From Nissolia schottii (taxonomy: Eukaryota > Streptophyta > Magnoliopsida > Fabales > Fabaceae), in the NCBI GenBank assembly GCA_003254905.1, contig QANU01112879.1:1-64000 (forward strand): DNA of 64,000 bases. Reading direction: 5' to 3'. Both the position numbers and the translations under genes were made by a program. Under the pieces are notes generated by a model. It had not been told where the DNA came from. It worked only from the letters and a program-made list of their open reading frames with translations, and ran no database searches. This document shows positions 26,222 through 36,754 of this stretch, in pieces. Numbering within the stretch: the stretch's first letter is position 1; each line of letters starts with the position of its first letter.

Positions 26222-26650
26222 ATGGCTCCTCTTATCCCTTATGAGCTTTTCGCCAAGAAATACGTCCTTGGTCCTGTGGTCGAAGACGACATATAGAGCA
26301 CCAATATTATTCAAGACTTGTTCTTGGGCATTAGCCAGAGGCCTTTGATCACCGAGAGCCATTCCTCTATCCTTCAATTTCCCCCTGACCTTAAAACCTG
26401 GCCAAAATCGAGCCTTGAGTACACCGAATGGCACCAACGACACCATCCCCTTCTTGGTCAAGATTGGGACAATTGACAGATTATGGATATGCTTGCTATT
26501 TGCCTTAGTGACTAACCCAAGAACTTGAAGCTGGTTTTTACCTTGCTGAGTTTTTGGAACCCTGGCATTAATGCCTTTGTGTTTCCCTTTGGAATTATGT
26601 CTCCCACTCTGATGGACGTGACAGCTACTTGGATCAAACTTTGGACCTAA
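26222..26650 (+). pseudogene. Plant mobile domain (PMD) pseudogene fragment
   Basis: One continuous frame from ATG at 26222 reads MAPLIPYELFAKKYVLGP and later FPPDLKTWPKSSLEYTEWH, MDMLAICLS and FWNPGINAFVFPFGIMSPT. This is the pattern of the aminotransferase-like plant mobile domain found in retroelement-borne and MAIN/MAIL-type genes. Three in-frame stops (TAG near 26294, TGA near 26475, TAA near 26511) break it without frameshift, and it ends after about 140 codons. The open frame on the opposite strand is a shadow. Function, if any, is lost. Element-borne origin is inferred from the TE-rich surroundings. Confidence 0.65.
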
Positions 26651-26776
26651 ACATAGTTTAGCCAGTTGGGCTTGATCATCTTGAGCATCGTTGCTAGAGC
26701 CACCTACATTACTGAGATACTAAAAACTAAAGCTAGAGCTGAGAAACAAATGAATACTAAATGAATGAATACTGAA

Positions 26777-28382
26777 TTAAATGACCAGCCTTCTATAGGC
26801 AGCAATGTCTTCAAATAGATGACCATCGTTTCTTAGCAATTTTGTTGTGTGATTCATTGGTGTGGTTGCTGGTTTTGATGCTAAGAGGCCTGCACTTTCT
26901 ACCAAATCCAAAGCATATTTTCTTTGGCACACAAAGATTCCCTTTGATGATATTGCCACTTCCAATCCTAGGAAGTATGTTAGCTCCCCTAAGTCTTTGA
27001 TCTGAAACAAGTGATCCAGTTTGCTTCTTAACCCTATTGATTTCTCTCTCATTATTCCTAGCTAAGACACATCATCCACGTAAACAAGCAATGTAATTGT
27101 GAATCCTTCCATAGGGTCAGATTTAGTGAAGAGCGAATGATCTGCCAAGGATTTCTTGTATCCTGAACCTATTGGAATTGTTGACAACTTCTCAAACCAT
27201 TGTCTACTTGCTTGTCTTAATCCATATAGGGAATTCTTCAATCAGCATACTTGGCTTGGTATTGGTGGCGTGACTCCTTGTGGTAACTCCATGTAGACTT
27301 CTTCATGTAGTGAACCATGCAAGAATGCATTATTCACATCTAGCTGTTCCAAAAACCAATTCTGTGTGGCTGCAATTGCTATTAGTAGTCGTACTATATA
27401 TGCTGAGCTTTGCTACTGGTGAAAATGTTTCCAAAAAATTCTATGCCTTCTGTTTGTGTGAATCCTTTGGCAACACGTCTTGCCTTGAATCTCTCTGTGC
27501 TTCCTTCAGCTTTATGCTTTATTTTGTATACCCATTTTCATCATTTTGTTTTTTGTCCTTCTGGTAAATCAGCAGACTCCCAAGTTCCTATTTGGATCAC
27601 TACTTGAATTTCTGCATCCATGGCCTTTCTCCAGTCCTCTGACTTTGCTGCTTTCCTATAGCTTTTAGGTTCTTTGACATTTGAAATTTTTAGTGTGAAA
27701 TGCTTGTGTTTGTGTGTGAGTTTATCATAGCACAAGTAATCAGATATGGGATATTTGACAGATGCAGTGTTTGTATGGCCAAATGCAATATATGGTATAA
27801 AAATTTCTCTAGTTTCCATGTCATATATCAAATGTCCTTTTACTCCTATCTTATGTCCTAAATACACACCCTTCCTAGCTCTAAGATCAAACTTTTTCCT
27901 ATGTGTTGTTAATGTTGAGGCAAAGCATTGATAACCAAAGGCCTTTATAAAGGAAAGGTCTAGTCTTTTGAATTTTGAATTTCGAAAGGTGTTTTATTGT
28001 TTAGGACTTTGCTAGGCAACCTGTTCATGATGAATATAGCTTGTGCAACAGCAAAATGTCACGAGTTTGCTGGTATTTTGGACTAAAACATTAATGTTCT
28101 AGCAATCGAGAGTATGTGTTGATGTCTTCTTTCCACAACACTATTCTGTTGTGGTGTTTCAACGCATGTTCTCTGGTGCATAATTCCATTGCTATCATAG
28201 AATTGAGGCAAATTAAATTCTAGGCCATTGTCCGACCTTATTGCCTTTATTTTGCACTTCAACTGATTCTTAGCTAAGATAACAAAGTTCTTTACGTGCT
28301 GTGAGGCTTCCGATTTTTGTTTTAGAAAATAAACCCATGTGTTTCTGGTTAAGTCATCTACGTAAATCATCATTATTTCCAT
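26777..28382 (-). mobile_element. Ty1/copia pol relic (integrase and reverse transcriptase)
   Basis: Minus strand, in copia order. The integrase core is at 28382-28083 (VDDLTRNTWVYFLK, RSDNGLEF and VETPQQNSVVERRHQ carry the D, D and E positions). The integrase tail is at about 27950-27790 (FDLRARKGVYLGHKIGVKGH). The reverse-transcriptase start is at about 27650 (SEDWRKAMDAEIQ), its catalytic YVDD near 27085, and the C-terminal part at 27052-26777 (QIKDLGELTYFLGLEVA, YRRL). Several frame changes and stops (for example a TGA in the palm region near 27248) show it is dead. RNase H and LTRs were not found; the 5' side stops at an ATT microsatellite. Confidence 0.85.
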
Positions 28383-28383
<1 letters not shown>

Positions 28384-28413
<30 letters not shown>

Positions 28414-28427
28414 TTTTATTTTTATTT

Positions 28428-28460
<33 letters not shown>
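28384..28460. repeat. ATT/TTA microsatellite
   Basis: Long run of TTA units broken once by a TTTTTATTTTTATTTTCA patch near 28412-28430. It lies directly at the 5' edge of the copia integrase reading. Confidence 0.9.
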
Positions 28461-28462
<2 letters not shown>

Positions 28463-30141
28463 TAGGATTATAGGTGGTAATCCAAATAGACGCCTCCATA
28501 TAGGTAATTCACATTACCATTTTGAAGGCAATGTGAATTACTTGAGTAATCTAGATATTATCAGCAACCATGTCGCATCAAGTAAGTCAATGTGAATTAC
28601 CAAATAATTTAAAAGTCAGATTATCGATAATCTTAATAGATTACCTCGTATCAAACGCCCCATATGGATATACACTAATATACATCTCCAAGGGTCACAA
28701 GTTTTTTTTAGGGGCAATATTGGCCTAAATGTTGAACCATTCCTTGAAGGTGGTTTAGGTAGTGCCATCACATAAGCAAAGCGTTTGTTGTGATCAATTG
28801 GTTGCTCATTCCCTTGCTTTGCTCCGAATATTTCCCTTGTGATGCCTTCCATTTCAATGCTTTCTAGATTTCTGTGAGCATGCAAAAACAAGAAATTGAT
28901 ATGGGAACAGGTATTAAGGATTAGACATGCACTGTTTTAGGCCAAATCTAATACAGAAATTAAATTAACATAAAGGGCCTTGCCTCTTTTCTAGAGAAGG
29001 GATTCCTACTTGGTCTAGTATTCCCCCTTACTTTATCTTTATGTATTTATAGAGTATGATATCACATATGTCTGACTATTTAATATTTTCTCTCTCATCA
29101 TTATCTTGTGAACTAAGTTTTCATGTTTCACTAACAAATAGTTTATAAATACTAATATAAAAAGTTTGTTCTGACAGCTGCATTGGATAATTTGGTCAAG
29201 TTAAAACTAAGTTCTTGAAGCCAAATTAGGTATATTGTTACGTTGAAATTATTTTTTTATGCACCATAATTTTACTTATCTTAAAAGGTAATTGAAGCAC
29301 AATTTAAAACTGCCATCACAAGATAAGTAACGTTAGAGTCCAAAACCTAGTCAGGCTATAATCATTAATACAACCAATTTTTTTTTACATATTAATTATT
29401 CAAATCTAATAGTTTGAAATCTCATGCACTATGTAGGCCAAATCAAATAGAAAAATTAAACTAAAGTGACTTGCCTCTTTACTTGAGAGGGGAATTTCCA
29501 CTTGGTCTAGCAATATTACTCTCAATCTTTATGAATTTTTATAGTTTGATTACCCTCCACTCCACACACACAAAATATATATATANCAATAAAAGTTTTC
29601 TTTAGTTGTCTTTTATTGTAGGTTTTTTTTTAAAAAAATTAAATAAAATATGTCACATGTTTGTTAAATTATTAGAATATCAGTTAGAGTGCATAAACAC
29701 AATTGTTTTTGAGGTAGACATAACATGACTGAAATACAAAATAATAATGAATATAGTAAAACATACATATTTTACTACAATATATTAAGAGTGTCAATTA
29801 ATAGGGGTTGCTATTTAAAATTTTTGGTGTGCATAGTCCAAGTGTAACCATTTTATATTTTATATTTGTGTATTGTGTAAAACCCTATTTCTCCATTGAC
29901 CATTGTAATTTGGAGTCGTATATAAGTGTATGTTTTCTCATGAAACAAGGTACAATGAAAACAGCTGATCCCCACAAAACTAGACATCCTGAGTTCATAC
30001 AACACATCATCAGCACAATCAAGTCTCTCTAGTGTAGCAAAGTTCTTCAAGTTTCTTACAAGGTAAATTTAATTTTTAGACATGTGTTATATATACATAA
30101 ATATTTTTACATGCTCAACAATATATAACATTTGAATAATA
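28461..30141. other. Intergenic, possible retroelement debris
   Basis: A minus-strand open frame at 28891-28616 contains KRFAYVMALPKPPSRN and might be copia gag belonging to the pol relic at 26777-28382; support is weak. A short repeated phrase (GCCTCTTTWCTWGAGARGGG and TTGGTCTAG) occurs at about 28981-29022 and 29472-29510. 29800-30060 directly precedes the gag relic and could be its LTR or leader. Ambiguous base at 29586. Confidence 0.35.
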
Positions 30142-31275
30142 ATGTCGTTTGAATTATTTTATTATCTACCTAACTTCATGCTTTCATTTTCAAGTGCCTT
30201 TACAATGTCAAAACCTGCAAATCTTCAATTTGTTGCCCTTGATATTTCTGGAAGAAATTATTTGTCATGGATACGTGATGCTGAGATTCATCTTAATGAT
30301 ATGAATCTTGGAAATACTATTATAGAAGAAAATCAAGCATCCTTGCATGACCGCTCAAAAACAATGAATTTTCTTCAACGCCATTTACATGAAGAATTGA
30401 AAAACCATGAAAGGAGTACTAAAATACAAAACAATGACAACATTTGCTACGGATGTGGAACAAAAGGTCATTGGTCATGCATATGTTTCACTCCAAATCG
30501 CGTTGTTTCCAGGGCATCACTAAAGGGAGAAGGGAACATGGGTGAAGAAAATTTCTTTGAATCTATTGACCCTATTGATGACGATGATTTTTCTTTTAAC
30601 ATTGATTTTGAAGTTTCTGATTTTTTTGAAGATCCTAGTGGAAATATTAATCACTTGATTGGGGATGGAAATGTCCGTTATTGATATTTCTTTGTTATTT
30701 TGAAGTTTACATATGTAATTTTTTTCACTAGAGTTTCATTTACAATATATCTTAAAATGACTTTCATATTTCTTATTTCTTACTTATTTCTAGAAATATG
30801 TATTTTTATGTTTTTAGGAAATGCAAAATAAACTCGATATACATTATGGAGAATGACATATGCTTGGTGGACAAACGGTACAACTCACACAGTTCTTCAT
30901 GATAGAAAATATTTCTTACAATTAACATTTGCCTAGATTAATGTTATATATCGGGAGACCTTGTTCTCACAATTCTAATGAATGTAACATTAAAGGTTAG
31001 ACCACTTTTAAAAGGAGTATTTCTCAAAAATTAAACTTGTGTCATTATCCTTACAAAAGACAAAGTTGTTTTCCACTACCTGATTCAACAAATGTAATTG
31101 GAGGCTCTACAAGATTTTATATTATTTCCCTACATTTATAATTCGTTGTATTCCAGTGAATCCTGATGAAATCTATCAAGTTTCAAATATACACATCACA
31201 TTGGGTATCACATTAAAACATAGAATGAGGGAAATTAAAAATATATCTATATTACTGCCATTATTTTGTTAGAAA
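30142..31275 (+). mobile_element. Internally deleted Ty1/copia gag plus protease relic
   Basis: An open frame at 30142-30684 (180 codons) reads as gag. It has the N-terminal segment NLQFVALDISGRNYLSWI common in legume copia gag, then after a jump a CCHC zinc knuckle CYGCGTKGHWSCIC (C-x2-C-x4-H-x4-C) and an acidic tail. About 150-200 residues of central gag are missing without loss of frame. Downstream, broken frames to about 31275 keep protease-region phrases (LVDK, TTHTVLHDRKYF, then SFK..H.IGYHIKT), with stops and shifts. No reverse transcriptase follows. The likeliest start of the gag homology is the ATG at 30205, not 30142. Confidence 0.75.
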
Positions 31276-31567
31276 TATATTAGAATAATATTTTACATAT
31301 TCTGTGCACACTATACATTTTTGTGTCTTTCCTGTGTCTCATTTCCTATTCTTTTAAGATAAGGTTGTTAAAATCGAAATTTTATGTAAGACTCCAATAA
31401 CAAAATAAAAACAAACGTTAAAACATAGTCAGCAAGGTTTATCATAAAGCAAGTAATAGGTGGCATTGGTGCCCAATTTTCTCTCCATAGTTGAATATTT
31501 CAGACTAAAAAAGTGCAAAAAAAACACTGAATTATCTTACTTTTACACATTGTCCTATTTGTGATTA

Positions 31568-31797
31568 CAAAAATGCTACATGTACACCCAATTTTATATA
31601 CTCATACATACACCATTAATAATGCACAAACTTTATTCTCATGAGTGACAAACATTACAAACTTATAGATGATATTCTCAATTATACTTAATTAAGTGCA
31701 CAAATATTACATGTATTAAAACACAAACTTTATGTATATAAGTATCGGGTGTATGTATGTATGGTGTATATTTTTTGGTGTACGTGTAACCAGACTC
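31568..31797. mobile_element. MITE family A, copy 1
   Basis: Begins CAAAAATGCTACATGTACAC and ends GTGTAACCAGACTC. The inner termini are inverted copies (GCTACATGTACACC against GTTACACGTACACC). Flanked by TTGTGATTA and TTATGATTA, a 9-bp target duplication with one difference. About 80-90% similar by eye to copies at 53553 and 55850. No coding capacity. Confidence 0.8.
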
Positions 31798-31849
31798 TTA
31801 TGATTAATTGGGAAGAATATTTGAGTTAAGGCATCATTTTGAATAATTT

Positions 31850-32400
31850 TGCGTAACCTATACATTTAATCTCTTTTGTTGAGGTTGTTAATGTCATAGG
31901 AACAAAGGGTTGGTGCAAATAATATGTAAGGAGGAGCTACAAGAGAAATTTTGGATTCTGAACACTGCTACATCGGTTACTAGCGTTGTAGTGGTCAGTG
32001 ATTTGGCACATGAGCAATTTAAAAAGCTCTGTATTACTGCAGCGGTTACCAGCATTGTAGTAGTCACCAGAATGCCACCAAGAAATTATGAGAAACCTGT
32101 AGACCTAATTTTTGTATAGTTTTGTTATAAATGGATGTTAGAAGGAGAGGAAAGGCATATCTTATAAGTGGTTTTACACTTATTCTACACTCTAGGCTTT
32201 GTTAGTATAGTGCTCTCTTATTTTCTCTATAAGGTTTAGTTGTTTTAGAGCACTCGCATCGACATGCAAGATCTTTTGCTTTGTATTCGAATTTGGCACC
32301 CAATTTCAATTCAATCCATTTAGGTTCTTTTTCATTCACATTTAATTTCAATGCTTAATTTATTTTCTGTTTCATTATTATGAGTTGTCCTCCGTTTATG
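31850..32400. other. LTR-like sequence with imperfect internal duplication
   Basis: A GC-richer patch contains two related phrases: ACATCGGTTACTAGCGTTGT at about 31970, and GCAGCGGTTACCAGCATTGT at about 32040. A TATAAATGGATG-like element and a T-rich leader-like stretch follow. The order resembles a retroelement LTR (U3 then R/U5), but no partner LTR or border was found. The open frame over it (31910-32119) matches nothing known. Confidence 0.3.
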
Positions 32401-32934
32401 GTGAGTAGTTTTCTAATACATTGCTTACAAAAAATCAAAGAGTAACTCGGGTTGTCATGTTAGTTTATGGTTTTGATTCCCTTGTTGCTCCTGATTAATT
32501 GTTAAGTGATCATCTACCTTAGTTAGGGTATTCCATGAATTAGTAAGTCTCTACGATGTATGCATCTTGCTAGTTTAAGAATTTAAAAGTGAGAATTTAA
32601 TTGATAAATTAATATTCTCCAAGATGATTAGGGAACTAGGATTACAACCAAATAAAAGCTCTCTTGATATTTACCCTCTTTGTGTTTCAAGCGTGGTAAC
32701 TTAGATTAAAATCAAGTTTATGGAGAAAATTCTTGTGAAGTGCGTAAGAGTATAAAATGCCCTATACAGTGAGTGAAGAGTAAAACACACAAAATTGATG
32801 AGCTCTACAAGATCACCCATATTCCAAATTCACCACTGCTCATTTTGTTCTGTCAATATTATTAAAACTTTTATTTCAGATACATGTTCATATTTCCAGT
32901 TAATCTCTATTTTCAAAGTCTGCTTAAGTTAGTT

Positions 32935-34848
32935 GAAGATGTCAAGAAAATTATTGATGGATATCGCCAAATTTGGAAGCGAACTGGATGCACCATCATG
33001 GTAAAACAGATGGATGGAGTGATCGTAATAAGCGAACTTTGATTAACTTCTTGGCTTATTGTCCTAAAGGAACAATTTTTTTGAAGTCAATTGATGCTTC
33101 TAGTGCCTAAATAATGGCACAACATTTATATCCGCTTATGAGGGAAGTAGTGTTATTTGTTGGTGCTAAAACCATTGTCCATGGGGTGACAGATAATGCT
33201 TCAAATTATGTTAGCGCTGGGAAGTTATTGGAGGCTAAGTTTCCTAAACTACATTGGTCTCCATGTGTTGCACACTGTGTTAATTTGATGTTTCAAGATA
33301 TTGAAAAGTTGGAGGAAGTGATTGAGACAGTGTCACATGCTTCTAAAATTACCAAATACATTTGCAATCATTGCCAACCATTGTATTTGATGAGAAAGCA
33401 TACAAGTGGAAGAGAAATACTTCGTCCAGCTCCAACTCGCTTTGCCACAAATTTTATTGCACTACAAAGTATTTTGGCTCAAAAATATGTACTCAGAGCC
33501 ATGATAACTTCTAAGGAATGGACAAGTTCAGCTTATTCCAAAGAAGTTATGGCTAAAAAGTTTGTGGATTAAATTTTGGATTCCAACTTTTGGAAACAAT
33601 ATGCTGATATTGTTAAGCTTACTAAGCCACTTATTCGTGTGTTGCGTATTGGTGCTAGTGAAGATAAGGCTGCCATCGGTTTTCTTTTTCAAGTTATGTG
33701 TAAAGCTAAAGAAGAGATGATGAAGATATTTCAACGAAGAAAGAAGGTGGTAGAACCTTATTTGAAAATTGTGGATGCTCGTTGGGATGGGATGCTTCAC
33801 AAGAACCTTCATGCAGCTGGTTATTGGCTAAATCCAACTTTTCAGTTCAATTTTGAAGAATTTGAAAAGAATAAGAACACAATATCTAGTCTTCTTGATG
33901 TGATTGAGAAGTATTCATATGGAGATCCTAATTTGCAAACTAAGTTAACAAATGAGATAAGAAGCTATAAGGATGCTGAAGGAGATTTTGGAAGGAAGTC
34001 TGCTATACGGGAGCGAACAACAGTGATGCCAGGTAAATTTATTAAGATGCTACTAATACTCTCTTTCATTATTTCTTTATTTATAATTATTATTAGTTAA
34101 ATAACATGATAACCAAATCATTATATTACTATGTTATATGTTAGATCAATGGTGGGAATTTTATGGATGTGGTACACCAAATTTGCAAAAACTTGCAATT
34201 CGTGTCTTAAGCCAAACTTGTAGTTCTTCAGGTTGTGAGCCAAATTGGAGTGTGTTTGAACACATTCACTCAAAGAAAAGAAGTAGGTTAGAGCATCAAA
34301 AGCCCAACGACCTTGTTTATGGTCATTACAACTTGAGGCTAAAATAAAGGTATTTTTTTATGTATCTAGTTGTGTGTGTAATTCTTTAGTTATCTAAAAT
34401 AGTTTTTTTTTTCCGATCGTGGTATAATTCAATTGACATAGGAATCAAATGAAACATCAAGCTTATGATCCAATTTGCTTGGATGTATTTGAGGAACATT
34501 CTGAATGGATATTGGAGGAGTCAGCACCCTTCTTGAATATTGAAGATGCTGAAGCTTTATGTAATGACCGTGCAAATATTTCCATCCAACCACCTTTAGA
34601 TGATATTGATATGTTTTTTTTATTCTATTAAATTTTGTGAATGTCAATGTGTCATTATGATAATGATGAGTTAAATGACATGGATCATGGTTGTAGGTGA
34701 GTTGAATTTGGAAGATGATTATGATGATGATGATGCACATGATGATTCCATAGCAATTGCAAATCGAAATGAAGGGAATGTTGATCAAGAGTTACTTAAT
34801 GAAGTAGACGTTGTTCCTCAATATAATCTCATGACTCCTTGGACATAA
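32935..34848 (+). pseudogene. hAT-superfamily transposase relic (DUF659 plus dimerisation domain)
   Basis: Reads in the order expected of plant hAT transposases: DUF659 start (IIDGYRQIWKRTGCTIM, frameshift near 33000, then TDGWSDRNKRTLINFLAYCP), VTDNASNYVSAGKLL, a His-rich CVAHCVNLM segment, then DARWDGMLHKNLHAAGYWLN, and the C-terminal dimerisation region SSGCEPNWSVFEHIHSKKR with LVYGHYNLRLK. An in-frame TAA near 33570 and the upstream shift disable it. An intron at 34033-34144 (GTAAAT...TTAG) restores frame between MP and DQWWEFYG. An acidic tail exon ends at 34848. No BED zinc finger was found upstream. Confidence 0.82.
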
Positions 34849-36754
34849 TCTTATATGTATTATTGTTGTTGTTATGTATTTGTGATTTAAAACTTGTTTT
34901 ACTTATATTTGAAATTGAACTTGTCATTTGTGAGATCTTGAACTTGGTATTATTTATGTGTGGTATGAGATTTGAAGTTTGAACTTTATTTATGTATTTT
35001 TAAGTCATTTTATGTTATGATGAATGTTTAAATAAATGCATATTATTTATTTAGGTTTTTTAAAATTTTAGGTTATATATATATATATATTTATTTATTA
35101 GGTTATATATTTATTTTTATTATTATTTTATTTATATTTGGGTTAGCAAGTGACTCAGTTACTCAGTGACTCACTAGTTGAACCAGTGATCCCGGCTTTT
35201 ACAATTATGGTAAGGAGATGTAAATGAATTATTCTCGTGTGCATTGATTTAATGAGGCCCCTGGTTCGATGCACTCTCTCCTTTGGGATTGTTTGAGTCA
35301 AATTATTTGGATTAGGAGTAATTAGTTCCCCATTTTATGTTTTTTGGGCTTTTAGAAGCCCCACATTCTACCCAAAAAAAAATTGAATTAACCCTAACAT
35401 GTTTTATGAAAACCTTCCTCCACCGAATTAGTAAACGATCACTGGACGATTGTATTCTCAAAGCACAATTGGGCTGAACCCCACTAAAACTAAACAAGCC
35501 CAAATACAATTTGTGACCATAATTAGAGGTAACATTTGGATTATCCCATTAACCCTTGGATCACACATTCATAATCATGTGTCTGCAAAAATACATTTAA
35601 TTTAGTTCCGATAACCAGCTAATTTCATGGAACGAACTAGAAACAAAACTCGTTTGTCATTCTGGTTCGGACTTCACTAAGTTGAGATTGGGAACTGATC
35701 TCATTCTGTTATCCCATGTTGCTACCGTCGTCACCTAGCTCTGATTTTGAGGGTGTTTGGCAGTATCAACTTGCATTCTTGATGTTTCTACTCCTTTTAG
35801 AGCTGTTTGAAAAGTTGAAACCAAAACTATAGTTAAGAACCAATAGTAATGAATTAGGAAACGGATGAAAATAATATTGAAATACGACAATTTTTTTTTT
35901 CTATCAAAAGGACATTTTTGTCTTTTACCTTTATTTGATTTATAAATTTGATTCCTTGTGTTATTATTTTTTTTTTTTTGGTTTAATATGGTTTTGTCTC
36001 CTAAAAAATCAATTATTTTACATTTGCACCCGATTTGTTTTTTCTTCTGGTTTTGTGCTTAATTTAGTGGGAGTGAAAGAGAAGGGAGTGTGAGATGGTG
36101 AGGGAGATGATGAAGTAGTGATGGTGGCAATGGTCGCGGAACCAGAGAAAAAGAGAGATGATGACAATTTGTGTATAGAGGTTTGGACTAAGGAAGTGGG
36201 TTAGCTAATGTGCCTTACACGTGTCACATGTTTATTTTGACAAACATCTTATCAGTTAACGCCTTTGTCCAAAATCAAAAAGGGAAATTTTTGAAGTACT
36301 AAATTTTTTAAAAAAATTGGGTTAAGTATGTTTTAGTTTATGTAAAATTAAAAAAAAGGATTGTTTGGTTTCTAAATTTTTTTTAGTTTTTGAAAAAAAA
36401 ATTTAGTAGGTTTTAACACAATTAACGGTATTACGTGTCACATTTAATGGTCACATTAACGTCTTATTCTAATGACAATGATTAATTCTTAATAAAAAAA
36501 ATTTTGGAGACCAAATACAAATTTTTTTATTTTATAGGAACTAAAAATATATTTAATCTTTTTTAATAGTGTGCAAATTTTTAAAAAATCAATTTTTTAA
36601 GGGGCAAAAATATATTAAATTTGTTTTTATTAATTTAGTATTAACTTGGTCTATTACAATTTAAATCACTATTTAATTAATTCATGGCATATATGATGAT
36701 GTGGCACTAATATATTAGACTAAAGTGGTCGTGATTTAAAATGTGGTGCACAAA
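34849..36754. other. Intergenic; hAT 3' flank and an inverted-repeat element
   Basis: 34849-35210 is AT-rich and ends in AGTGACTCACTAGTTGAACC, possibly the hAT element's right end. At about 36318-36560 an inverted-repeat element begins GGGTTAAGTATGTTTTAGTT and closes with the reverse of AAGATTAAATATATTTTTAG, a type often seen in legume DNA. 35310-35510 is compact sequence without a recognised gene. No transcription unit is supported here. Confidence 0.45.

Noticed and set aside
26183..26461. 92-codon minus-strand frame
   Set aside because: It is the antisense of the plant-mobile-domain pseudogene, whose plus-strand reading carries the family signatures.
28616..28891. Minus-strand frame possibly copia gag
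   Set aside because: Only a short phrase (KRFAYVMALPKPP) is suggestive; not enough to extend the copia relic across the microsatellite with confidence.
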